DNA of 64,000 nt from Phanerodontia chrysosporium (Eukaryota > Basidiomycota > Agaricomycetes > Polyporales > Phanerochaetaceae): the NCBI GenBank assembly GCA_001910725.1, contig MJGA01000016.1, forward strand, positions 1 through 64,000. Direction: 5' to 3'. This document shows positions 23,720 through 34,723 of the stretch, one piece after another. Numbering within the stretch: position 1 is the first letter of the stretch; each line of letters begins with the position of its first letter. The position numbers were made by a program, and so were the translations under genes. The notes beneath the pieces were generated by a model, which saw nothing but the letters and a program-made list of their open reading frames with translations, had not been told where the DNA came from and ran no database searches.

Positions 23720-24124
23720 GAGTCTACAATCTGGGGGTGAGTTCAGCAGACCCTCGGCGCATGATAGTTATAGTGCCGTCTGATGGACGATAGGATAGGC
23801 ACCACGACTTGGCAAATGTTTGTACTGGCATTCAAATGTATGAATAGCAACCGAATGGCACGAATGCCGCTGCATCCGATAGCGGCGACTGCGTGAAACA
23901 AACGGCTCTAAAGAACCGCAATGGTAGCAGGCAATCTACCTCCCGTCGTGTGCCCGATGCACTGGCCGACCCCGACTCGGCCAGTCTGAGTCGAAGCGAC
24001 GATGGCGGTCTCTTCAAGCAACATTGACGACGTTTCAGCTTTGACCCAATTTTGAGCATCGACCGGGCGATATCGCGGGTGAACTGGATATAAAGGTGTA
24101 ATGCGTGGATGTCGCTCGAGAGAC
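23720..24124. other. Intergenic between P450 copies 2 and 3
   Basis: About 400 bases. Must contain the copy 3 promoter. No gene or repeat recognised. Confidence 0.5.
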
Positions 24125-26265
24125 ATGGTGCAAGCCTCCGACACCCTGCTGTCCGTGGTGGTCTGCGCCGCCCTCATTACTCTCACATCCTTTCTGCTCT
24201 CAGGATATCGGAAACGAAATGCACACTTGCCTCCAGGCCCGAAGCCACTCCCCATTATAGGCAACTTACACCAGCTGCCTGATCTGAAGGCTGACCGGGC
24301 TGTTGCCTTCAGGGACATGAGCCTGGCATATGGTGAGTGGCTCTACCCAACAGATACTGCGAGGCTGATGATGACATGTCGCAATAGGCAGCGACATTCT
24401 TTGCGTCAAAGTGCCCGGCATGCTCATGTACATTCTCAACTCGAAGGAATCCATGTTCGATATACTCGTCACCAGATCCGCAAAGTCCTCGTCGAAGCCG
24501 CCGCAGGTGATGGCTGACCTGTAAGTGGTGCATCCACGATTTCGAAGTCCAGCAACTTCGATGGCGCTGACCAACTCTCTAGGTCGGGCTGGAAGTACAC
24601 CGTTCCTTCGCTGCCTTATGGGCAGCGGATCAAGACGTCGCGGAGACTATTGCACAAGGGCCTCGGCCCGAGTGCAGTGCAGAGCTATATACCCTACTTA
24701 GAGCGCGAGTCAGCCTTCTTCCTCGAGAAGTTGTTGGATCAACAAGATGCCTACAAGAAGCACGTCACCCAGTCAGTGCATATCAGTGCTTTTATGGATC
24801 ACAGCGGTGCTGACTTTCTCCTGACCGCCAGCACTGCCGCTCGGATCGCGTTGAAGATTGCGTACGGGTATGAAGGCGTCACCGACGATGCCCATCTCAT
24901 CGACACTGCCGTAAAGGCAATGAACATCTTCTGCGTGACGGCCACACCTGGAATCTGGCTGGTTGACTCCCTGCCCTTCCGTAAGGCGCAGGCCCCTCAT
25001 AGCGGACTCACGTGTCCACTGACACGCTCTCAGTCCAACACATGCCGTCATGGTTCCCGGGCACTGGTTTCAAGAAGCAAGCAAGCCAATGGTCGCAGAC
25101 TGTCCTGTACGCGATAAACCACCCATTTGAAGAGCTGAAGCGACAAATGGTGTGCTCCCTTCGTTCAGCTTTTCTCGAAAATAAATTGACTCTTATACAG
25201 GCAGCTGGTACTGCGGGAGCTTCCTTCGCTGGACGCCTTCTTGAGGTAGAAGATTTGTCGGACCCAGAGGTTGAAGACTGCATCAAGCACTGTTCTACCG
25301 GGATCTTCGCAGGCCAATTTGACACGGTACGGTGGCTTTCTGCAAGTGCTCTAATTGTCTTCTCACGAGAGCATAGACGACCGCTGTCATGTCATGGTTT
25401 GCTGTAGTCATGGCATTTTACCCGGAGATACAGAAGAAGGCTCAGGACGAGATCAACAAGGTTGTAGGCCATGAACGTATGCCTGTTGTGGCGGACAGAG
25501 ATTCGTTGCCATATGTGAACGCTATTCTGAAGGAGTTATTGAGATGGCGTCCTGTGTTGCCGCTGAGTATGTGATCGTTGTTCCGGTGCCTATGATACTA
25601 ATGCTATGTCTCCCTCAGTCGCTCACTCCGTTAACGAGGAAGACGAATACAAAGGATACTATGTTCCGAAGGACACCGTGATTCTTGCAAACGTCTGGTA
25701 CGTTCTCGTGTATATAGTTAGGGGTACCTTTCCTAATGATTTGAATTAGGGCTGTGTTACACGACGAGTCTAACTACGACGAGCCGGAGAAGTACAAACC
25801 CGAGCGGTTTCTCAGGGATGGTATCCTGGATCCCAGCGTCCTTGATCCCGCAACTCTTGCCTTCGGGTTCGGCCGCAGGTGCGTGACACCTTCACCGATT
25901 CTATCCGGCTATGACAACTCTACTTATACACGTGCGAGCTAGAATTTGCCCTGGGATGCACATTGGACAGACCTTGCTGTTTATCCTTATGTCTCGCACC
26001 CTTCAAAACTTCGACATCGCGCCTGCGAAGGATGCGCATGGTAGGGAGATTGCGATAGACACCTCCGCCGTGCCCGGCCTGATAGGGTAAGGCTCTAATT
26101 TTGCTTGACGTATTGTGGCAGTTATCCTGAGTCTCTTCTGCAAAGTTTCCGAAGCCGTTCAAAGTATCTCTCGTACCGCGCTCAAACGCGCACGCCACAC
26201 ACATTCGCCACGCTGCTGAACATGCGAGGTCACTGCCTGATAAGTTGGCAATTTTTGAACTCTAA
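24125..26265 (+). CDS. Cytochrome P450 (copy 3), intact
   Basis: Same P450 group as copy 2. The start at 24125 (MVQASDTLLSVVVCAALITL) provides the membrane anchor; an upstream in-frame ATG at 24101 is less likely because it adds charged residues before the helix. Motifs: HLPPGPKPLPIIGNLHQLP, RIKTSRRLLHKGLGPSAVQS, I-helix GQFDTT, K-helix LKELLRW, PERF and haem loop FGFGRRICPGMHIGQ split by an intron. The C-terminus is AEHARSLPDKLAIFEL. About twelve exons with the same intron positions as copy 2, all in frame. Tandem arrangement with copy 2 suggests a local duplication, now well diverged. Confidence 0.9.
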
Positions 26266-26283
26266 GCGTACACAGTGCGTATT

Positions 26284-26310
26284 CCACCACCGCCGCCGCC
26301 GCCGCCGACG
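26284..26310. repeat. (CCG)n trinucleotide microsatellite
   Basis: A run of GCC/CGC units in the 211-bp gap between P450 copy 3 (+) and the kinase gene (-), in the region of their convergent 3' UTRs. Confidence 0.7.
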
Positions 26311-26476
26311 TGCTCGAAACTGAAATATCCTCTTTGTATCACTAAAAGCCTTCTCTTACTATTTCATATGATCGCATTGCGTTGCCGTCATGGTTTGTCT
26401 GGAGCGGATGTCTATATATGACGCTCTACGCCAGCGTAGAGTGTCGTTCTATGCATACGAGCCTCTATCGACCGTC

Positions 26477-27913
26477 TTAGCCGCACCAGGCGGAGCCCTC
26501 CTCGATTTCTTCCAGCCGCTCATCGAGCAGCTGGCCAAGTCCGCGAGACTTCATGACCTCTCCGTCCCTGAAGCTCGACAAAGATTCGAGGAAGCCTTCG
26601 TCATCGAGCTCCGACAACTGCAGCTTGCACTGCGGCAGCGCGAGATCAAGTACCGGCGCCGTATCCGGCGGCGTCTCAGGACCTTCACTCTCCGCGCCGC
26701 TCGAGCTAGCGTCGCCAGCCGAGTAGCACGTGCTGCAGGTGCTGCACACGCTCGCCTCCTCCGAGAGATCGCCGACAACGAACACATCGGCGGTCTCCAG
26801 AGGGGACGCGGGGAGAGGCGCGGCTTCGACCGAGATCGGCGGCGTGCGTGGGGGAGCGTCGGGAACGGCGACTGGCGTCGCTTCCACTGCGCTCGCCGCC
26901 GGCTTGATCTCGAGGCCGCAGTGTGCCGCGGCGAGGCGCACGTTGTTCGGGCATGGGCGATCTCGTCGTCCGACATAAAGAACGTGTCGAGCTCGACAAT
27001 CGCCTGGCGCAGTTCTGGGATCGTGATGCGCTCCGTCGGCTCGAACGTGAAGATGCGGCGCAGAATGGTCTGAGCGCCCTCCGAGATAGGGAGCATCTCT
27101 CGGAGGTAGTTCTCGTGAACTATGAAATCACGGAAGCACTCGTCCGTGGAAAGGGCTTTGTTCCACGGACTCCGGCTTGAGATCATGTTCACGAGAACAA
27201 CGCCCAGAGCCCAGACGTCAGAGGCGCGATTACAGTAAGGGAGTTGGGAAGTCTCCTTGCCAATGCACTCTGAAGAAGAGACTGAGTGACAGTCCGAATT
27301 GAAACAGCGCGTTATACGGCTTACCTGGGCTCATATAATAGGAGCTACCACACCCGAACGTATCACTGACTGGGCTGCATGTGGCAAGCCCAAAGTCAGT
27401 GAGATAGATCCTCGAGCCATCCCGAGAAACAAGGATGTTCTCAGGCTTCAAATCCCGATGGTAGACACCCATGCTGTGACAGGCGTCCACGACATCCAGG
27501 ATTTGCAGAAAGACCAATTTGGCCAGCTCGTCCTTCCGGAAGTACAGCTTCTCATCGACCACCTTCTCAAACAAATCGCCACCAGGGCAATAGTCCAAGA
27601 TGATGTAGATGTTGTCCTTGTCCTCGAAGGTGTCGTGCATTGTGACGACACTGGGATGATAGGACATCTTGCGATGAGCAGAGACTTCCCGTCTCACTCG
27701 CCCGAGAGCGGTGGAGGTCAAGGACTCCTTGTGGAGAACCTTGACCGCAACTCGAGGCGAGGTCTTCGACGAGGAGGACGAGTACGACCACTTGAGGTCG
27801 ACCGCTCTATAGACCACTCCGTATGACCCAGACCCCAGCTTATGGATGAGCTGGTACTGGCCGTTCCCGATGGCACGGCCAGCCATGTCCGGCATACGAG
27901 GGCGGGGAGACAT
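26477..27913 (-). CDS. Ser/Thr protein kinase, Ran1/Ksp1/Vhs1 type
   Basis: A predicted active kinase of the fungal Ran1/Pat1-Ksp1-Sks1 group, linked in yeasts to nutrient and meiosis control (family knowledge). Start at 27913. In order: Gly loop LGSGSYGVVY, catalytic Lys in VAVKVLHKE, hinge YIILDYCPGGDLF, HRD loop YHRDLKPENIL, DFG in LTDFGLAT, then, after one intron, MSPECIGKETSQLPYCNRAS and DVWALGVVLVNMISSRSPWN. Lobe C ends at TFFMSDDEIAHA. The C-terminal tail (LAAAHCGLEIKPAASAVEAT … EEIEEGSAWCG, stop at 26477) lies in another frame. The jump sits at the GGG run at 26951-26953 (plus strand), apparently one base short. Read without the slip, the protein would end in an Arg-rich stretch that looks artificial. 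Confidence 0.85.
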
Positions 27914-29173
27914 GTCGTGGGGAAAGAGTTAAGATGGTGGACGAGGGACGGGAAGGTCAAGTGGGACCAGCACACTTGACGAATGGTGAGAAGTAAAGGG
28001 ATGAGGACGATCGCACGCACAAGGTCCATGATTTATGTGCTTTCGCTGCTTGTTGTTGTTTGGCACGAAACGGAAGACGGAAAGCCATATTGAAGTCGGG
28101 AAGTCCTCACCACTTTGCGGGTCGCGATTCGGGCTGTTTCAGACGGCGGCAGCCTTCGTACCGTTCTGCGGGTCGCAATTCGGGCTGTTTCACACTTCGG
28201 AAAGGATGAGCATGGTATGTGAACTGGATATGCAATTCACCGTTGCGGGTACAAGCTCAATGAGATGCGGTTGCATACACACATAGTAGGAGGTCGAGCA
28301 AAGGATCTCTTGCGTTTCGGACTGACTTGAGTGATTCACTAGAAGTCCTGTGGTCGCTAACGGCAACCGAGTGGGAGGGGTGCAACGTATCAAATAATGC
28401 AATCAAAGACCTCAGTCTGAACGAAAGCTCACATGTCCAGGCAGAAACACGACGAAAACCGTCCGATAAGACTCGGTCGCAAAGCGGGTGTGGCCAGATA
28501 TGGCCGGCATCATCTTCGTGGCGCGAGCGTGGGAATCTGGCTTATGTAAGCGGGTTCGCCAGTCTCGTTCCTCCAGATCTGCTCCAGATCTCGCCTCAAA
28601 GGTCGAATACACTCCGAACGAACGTTTGGACTACATACAACGCATATACCTTGACCAGTCTGGCTCATGCATCAGTGATACCGGGAAGAAACTCCGAAGC
28701 CCGATACAGTAACAGCAGTGATATGGCGCTTGCAGGTTTGCCACCCTGTTGTCTCTCTCTCTCGTATGGATCAGCAGAATTTTGTGTCGAACAAGTAGCT
28801 TCTCCGACGTCTTGCGAGTGGTCCCTATGTGACCTGAACAATGCAGAGGCGCGCGTGGAAAAATAGACGCCTGTTGCCACGGATTGATTCAATTGGGAAG
28901 TCCGATCAGAAACATGCTTTGCTGGTCACCGTGACTTTTATTCGAGTACCTGGGTGCACTCAAGGATGCAATTCTCACCGACCTCTAAGCTATAGTCTCA
29001 TACGAGAGGTTTCGTATGTCAAGTCGGCCTTACGATGCATCAATATAGGCACCATTCAATACATATCCGACAGATTTGCCCACGTCCAGGGCCGCCGCCC
29101 GACTCCGCTCGCACTCGACAGCGCATTGGTGTGCAGCGCCCATGAGATAAGCTTGAACTCAACTTCCACCAGC
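27914..29173. other. Intergenic, 1.26 kb, kinase and P450 copy 4 promoters
   Basis: Divergent upstream regions of the kinase (-) and P450 copy 4 (+). It contains the 26-bp direct repeat listed separately. The plus frame at 28327-28866 (179 codons) shows no motif and I do not regard it as a gene. Confidence 0.5.
28116..28192. repeat. 26-bp direct repeat upstream of the kinase gene
   Basis: Two copies of a 26-bp unit (28116-28141 and 28167-28192) with a 51-bp period and one mismatch, beginning TGCGGGTCGC and ending GGGCTGTTTCA. They lie 200-280 bp upstream of the kinase start. They could be a duplicated regulatory site; nothing else supports a function. Confidence 0.75.
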
Positions 29174-31244
29174 ATGTCGCTGCTCATGCTCGACGTCGGT
29201 GCAACAGCTGCTGCGGGCCTCCTTCTGGTGTTCCTGCTCGGTTTAGGGCTCATGAAAACGCAACATCTTCCGCCGGGGCCGCGGGGCTTGCCGCTCCTAG
29301 GCAACGTATTGCAGATACCGCGAAGACTCACACATGTCGCGTTCAGAGATATGGGGCACAAATATGGTGTGTGTAGTGTCAATCCGCGTGACGTGTCAAG
29401 TGCGGTAGCTGATTGTACATGCAGGCGACATTGTGACGCTTCGTGTACCGGGATACAACTTGCTTGTCCTCAACTCGAGACAGGCTATATATGATCTTCT
29501 TGACAGCAGGTCAGCTGTGTATTCCGACAGACCACAGGGCACAATGTCTCGGCTATTGTACTTATTTCAGCCTCCCCTCTGAAACTGTGTGCTGATGAGC
29601 TGGTATAGGATTGGACTGGACGGAGCAGTGGTCTTGTCAAACGACACAGCGCGATTCCGCAGTTACAGAAAGCTACTCCGAAAGGGTCTTGGTGCAAGTG
29701 CTGTGCAGAGTTTTATACCCTTTTTGAACCGTCAGAGCGCTCTCTATCTCGAAAATCTTCAAAGCCGACCCGAGGCCTTCGTCGAAATTACGAAAAGGTG
29801 CGTGCTGGGTCCAAGCTACACGTGAGAGATGCTGACAATCCTTCCAGAAATGCGGCAGCCATCTCCATGAAAATCGCGTATGGCTACGATGGAATTGCAG
29901 ACGACGAAGAGCTGTATCGTCTGGCGCATCAGACGACCATCTATTTTGCAGAAACGGCAGTCCTCGGAGCATGGCCCGTCGACATGTTTCCTATCCGTAA
30001 GTGTCCCTGTGCAAACCTACTTGGAAGCCAACAATAATTCTTTCCAGTGAGGTTTATTCCGTCGTGGTTCCCGCTTGCTTATTTTCGTAGATACGCGGCA
30101 CGCGCCCGGCCGGTTGTCGTTGAATGCATCAACAAGCCATTTGAAGAGACGAAGAGACATATGGTATGTTGCCACCCGAGGATGGTCACGGCGTCTTAAC
30201 CTGTTCATCACAGCGGCTGGGATCAGCTGGGGCATCTTTTACCTCCATGCTTTTGGGAGACGCAAATGGCGACCCAGATACAGAGGACTACATCAAGTGG
30301 TCGAGTGCCGCCATTTTCCTTGGACAGATGGACACGGTAGATCTTTGACTCTGCGTAAGATTTTACGCTGACTTCGTGGATGTAGACAACTGCCGTTTTA
30401 TCGTGGTTCTATCTAGCTATGGCCCTGCATCCCGAAGTTCAGGCCAAAGCGCAGGCGGAGATTGATCAAGTCGTCGGCAATGAGCGGCTTCCACATATTG
30501 AGGATCGAGACTCTCTGCCGTACGTCTGTGCGGTGATGAGGGAAGTGTTTAGGTGGCATCCAGTCGCCAACCTCGGTACGGACTGTCTATCTCACTCGAA
30601 TCTGTTGACATTGACCAAGTGTGTAGTACCGCACGCTACGGATAAGGACGATCACTACCGTGATTATTTTGTCCCAGCACAGACGGTTGCCATTGCCAAT
30701 GTTTGGTCAGCGTCGCCTTCGTCACAACATGGATACATACTGACGGTGCTACTCAGGGCTGTCCTTCATGACGAAGATGTCTATCATGACGCTGACAAGT
30801 TCATACCTGAGCGTTTCAGCGAGGAAGGAGCCCCTGATAGTCTCGAAATTGCCTTCGGCTTCGGTCGCCGGTACGTGCTTTCACGTCAATACAAGCCCCG
30901 TCTCCTTACGAGCATGGCTTCAGTGCTTGTCCAGGGAAAGTAGTTGGACAGGCTCATGTCTTTGCGTCGATAGCGACTGTGTTGGCAACATTTAACATCA
31001 CCAAAGCTCGGGATGCGCAGGGGAATGTCATAGAACCTGAGGTGATGGACACGCCTGGGGCCGTCAAGTGAGTTCACGATATTGTAACTCCTGCACCATG
31101 ACTGATTGGCCTCATAGCACACCGCAGCCCTTCAAGGTTAACATCGAACCCCGATCTGAAGCAGCCGTGGACTTGATTCGACGTTCCGCTGAGCACTCTA
31201 GAACCTTACCTGAACGTTTGGAGATATTTAGCCTGGACGCATGA
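29174..31244 (+). CDS. Cytochrome P450 (copy 4), intact
   Basis: Close paralog of copy 1. Start at 29174 (MSLLMLDVGATAAAGLLLVF), giving a membrane helix then HLPPGPRGLPLLGNVLQIP. Motifs: RSYRKLLRKGLGASAVQSF, NAAAISMKIAYGYDGI, I-helix GQMDTT, K-helix REVFRWHP, PERF, and haem loop FGFGRRACPGK split by an intron. The C-terminus AEHSRTLPERLEIFSLDA equals that of copy 1. About twelve exons, every junction in frame. Gly-Lys after the haem Cys differs from the more usual Gly-Met/Ile in copies 1-3. It is 158 bp upstream of the RING-RRM gene on the same strand. Confidence 0.9.
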
Positions 31245-31402
31245 CCTCTGTGGCTCTGGTACATGTACTTCACGTCTATAGTTCTGATAATATTATTGAA
31301 GATCCTCGATTCTGCACGACTGCAGCCATGGATCAGCGACAGAACGTGACGCGATAATTAAGGAGCGCGGTCACCTGACATGTCGCGGTAGTTTTTGGAC
31401 GA

Positions 31403-34080
31403 ATGCTTCCCACGACCCGCGTGGCGGCCGACTTCAACACCAACCACGACCATCTCCCCGACTCCTCCCACGGATACGCCTCTTCACCATCGTCGCCAAC
31501 GACGACGTCAAGACCGAACGCGCCGATTACGACAGAAATGCCCCGTCACTCCTTTCCTCCTCCCGCTGCCTCTGCCCCGACGTCGCCGGCCGTCGCCCGC
31601 AGCAAGCAAGGCAACCCGCCCGCAACTCCCCAGCGCACTCTCCAGCGAACGCACCATAGACAAGTCAGCACGTCGCCGTATACGCCCCTTACATCGCTTT
31701 CGACGCCATATACCCCATACAGCCTTCGTTCGTTTTCGTCTTCGAACGTCTCGTCGCTTGCTACTCCGGCCTCAATCGCAGGTCAACGTCGCCAAAATGT
31801 TCCCATCTCACCTGAAGATAGTTTCAGACACAAGGACAAGAAAAGCTACGCTGATATCACAGACAACTGGCGGAACCGCGCTAGCGAAAACGACATAAAA
31901 GTGCGCCCAAGCGAGGAATCCCAGTTCGCGGATGACGAAGGTATGCATATATGCGCTTCGAAAGAGCACGGACGCGACCGCTAACACTCTCCCTTACTCA
32001 TTTAAGGCGATGACGGCATGGACTTCGATGGCTCCAGCTTCTTCTCCATCGACAAGGGTGAGCCCAGCTCTGCTTCGGCATCTGCCGCTGACTGACCGCC
32101 CTTCGATTCTAGCTCTCCTGCCCGCTCCCTTCCTTTCGTCACAGCGTCGCGCTCGGGCTTACACGACCCTCCAACCCCCTGCTCCTGCGTCTCCTCTTGC
32201 ACAGATCCCGAACCCTCAGTTGTCCACGCCCGCTCGCGCTTCACTCGTGCAAACATATGCCTTGTCTCCCGCTTACCTCAACACCCCACCTCCGAACCCC
32301 GCGTTGTTCAACAACTTGCGGCTCCGTGGCGCGGTCACTGATCCTGCACACACCCGTCGGAGACCCGCCTTCGGGCAGGTGAGCTTTCCCCATCTTTCAG
32401 CACGAAACCAATCTGATCAATGTACGTACAGATGAGCGAGCTCTGCGACATCGAGGAAGACGAGTATCTGCCCCAGCCTGCCATGTTCTTTGCCCCGGCT
32501 GCTGCTCAGATGCACTCGCAAACCCTGCCTCTCCATCTGCAAGATCCCTTCGACACTTCCGTGTCTTCCGACGCCATGTACTTTGACGCACATTCGCTTC
32601 CGGCGCACTTGGAAGCGCCAAAGCAACCTCCTGCTCCCCCGCCGCCATCGTGTTCGGTTTGCGGCGCTTGCAAAGGCTCCCTCGCCGTACTCGAACCTTG
32701 CGCGCATCCGCTGTGCTCTGGCTGCCTTACCAGTGCTCTTAATATTGTCGGCGAAAAAGATATGGAGTGCGCGGTCTGCAAATCCAAGGTTCTTGACTTC
32801 AAACTCAAGAAAATCGAGGACATGTCACCCAACACTGCGGCCGGTACTACTTCTCGCGAGGAAGAGATAGAGAGTGCACACAGTCAGCCCTTCGTGCTGT
32901 CGAAGGATTGTGGCATCGCAGATTTCTTCGATCGCGCCCAGGGTGCTTCCACTCCAGTGGCTCGCTGTCGTCCCTCCCTCGAGCAAGCCAAGACTGCGAA
33001 AGGAGATGAGAAGGTCGTGCTGCGGATCGATAATGTCCCTTGGGTATGTTACGTTATAGCCCTGGCACCTCCGAATCTGATTTTCACGCCCTTCCAGGAC
33101 ATTACCCCTCCTGCCATAGCTGCTTGGCTCAAGCATCCTGTGGAGCGTGTCCATGTTCTACTCGATCGTAAGGGCAAGACTCTCAGCCATGCATTCGTGG
33201 AGATGGCGAGTCCTGAGGCGGCGAAGGCCGCTCTGAGGACTTCTCAGAACTCGGTCCTTGGCAAGGGCAAGCGGGCACGGGGTGTCACTGTTACGCGCAG
33301 TAACCAGGAGGAACTTATGCGGGCAGTGAGTACATATGCGAACTGATCAGGCATATGGGACTAACGTGTCGTTGCATAGCTTTTCCCTTCGTGGCAGGGC
33401 ACATTCGATGGCTCACGACCTTCGCTATCTGGTTTGAGCAACGAGCACGTCATCACTGCTTTGCAGCATGGCCTGATCTCAGAAACCGATCTGAGATCTC
33501 TTCTGCACTTGATTCGGTCTCCGGATAGCCATTTCCTCAAGGTCCCGTCCCTCCCATTCCATTCGCTCATCAGCATTTTGTCGAAGTTTCCGACGGATGA
33601 GGACAGCCGTGTCTTCTGGTCTGGCAGTTTAAGGGACTTGCTCTATGGTATTTGTCCGCTCCTGACCCGAGTGGCAACAAGGATCAACTAACTACTTCTG
33701 CAGAGGTCACCCATGCTGCTGTAGAAGCCCTCCTATCCCGTATTGAGGACAACCCTTTCTCTGACTGGGCAAACCTTGCTGCGGACCTTGTGCGGGCTGC
33801 CATGGGATGTCAGGCGTTCACTGCTGAGCAGATGAGCAAGCTCTCCGACATCCTGGAAGCCGCCCTCCCTCACGCTACCTCGTCTCCCGTCATGTCGCAT
33901 GCCGCGTCACCTCAAAAGCCCGCTGCACACGCGTCCATTTCCGCTCCCCCGCTGCAGAGCAGCCGCAAGTACAACGCCGTAGACGAAAACATCAAACCAT
34001 ACGGAGACCTCGCTAAAGAGTTTGGCGTCGACGCCCGTGTCGTTGAGGCTCTCGCGCAACGACTCTCCCAGTTTGCCTAA
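31403..34080 (+). CDS. RING-like zinc finger plus RRM protein
   Basis: Probably an RNA-binding regulatory protein; target unknown. Seven exons, all in frame, from MLPTTRVAADFN at 31403 to RLSQFA at 34080. The first 240 residues or so are Ser/Pro/Thr-rich. A cross-brace zinc finger follows (CSVCGACKGSLAVLEPCAHP, then LCSGCLTSALNIVGEKDMEC and AVCKSK), close to C3HC4. Then comes an RRM (VLRIDNVPWDITPPAIAAW, LSHAFVEMASPEAAKAAL), which has a diverged RNP1. An alpha-helical C-terminus holds repeated short helices (HVITALQHGLISETDLRSLL). The combination RING+RRM is known in a few fungal post-transcriptional regulators, but I cannot name an ortholog. The reading of 31395-31898 in another frame is a shadow. 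Confidence 0.78.
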
Positions 34081-34723
34081 TGACCTTCATCAAACTCATC
34101 GCTTCTGGTGGACCCTCATGCACAAGATCGATTCTCACACTGTTCTCGCAACTGCAAGTACCTGTCCCGACTGGCCGGATCCACACAACTGCATCAATTC
34201 TCCTGCACTCTCGCTCTCAACACCATTCATTCGTTCACGGACTTCGTCTCTCCTTAACGTGATTATGAATATCGCTATTCTATGTCAAACACTTTGCAAC
34301 CACTCGTCGTCTATGTTTCGTCAGTTTTCTTTCCCCTCATCCCTCGTCAATCCGTACTGTGAAGCATATCTTCAACCTCCTGCATCTTTTCGCTATGGTT
34401 TCCGCTGTGGTTTATCGTTCGTCGCCGTCTGTGTTTTCATGGTAGAATCTTCTCCCCGTGTACAAAGTGTAATACCCTGTGTAGTGTTTACCCGTAATGC
34501 CAAGATGTCCATGTCAGCATTGCAAAATGTCGACAAAGACTGTCTGTGGCCTTAGATGATTTGGCGTTGGCCACATGGAAATGGGTGCGCCACGAGGCTC
34601 CCGGGGCCAATTGCAACTGCGGCGCTAGTCATGTTCGACGACGGGATATAAAGAACCACCACCACCCTTTCTCTCTTCAACTCATACTGTCACGACATCT
34701 GAATCTTCGTCACTTGCTATAAC
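34081..34723. other. Intergenic, RING-RRM 3' UTR and F-box gene promoter
   Basis: About 640 bases. T/C-rich, as expected for a 3' UTR, then a TATA box at 34646-34653 before the F-box gene. Short open frames here have no motif. Confidence 0.5.
34646..34653 (+). promoter_or_regulatory. TATA box of the F-box gene
   Basis: ATATAAAG lies 71-78 bases upstream of the ATG at 34724. Confidence 0.5.

Noticed and set aside
28327..28866. 179-codon plus-strand frame in the long gap
   Set aside because: No recognisable motif, no splice partners and no match to neighbouring families; probably chance.
11775..31244. The four P450s as part of one secondary-metabolite gene cluster
   Set aside because: No terpene synthase, PKS, NRPS or pathway regulator is present, and the P450s are interleaved with conserved unrelated genes. 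Lineage-specific expansion explains them better.
34022..34555. 177-codon frame after the RING-RRM gene
   Set aside because: Overlaps the last RING-RRM codons in another frame and then runs through T/C-rich 3' UTR; no motif.
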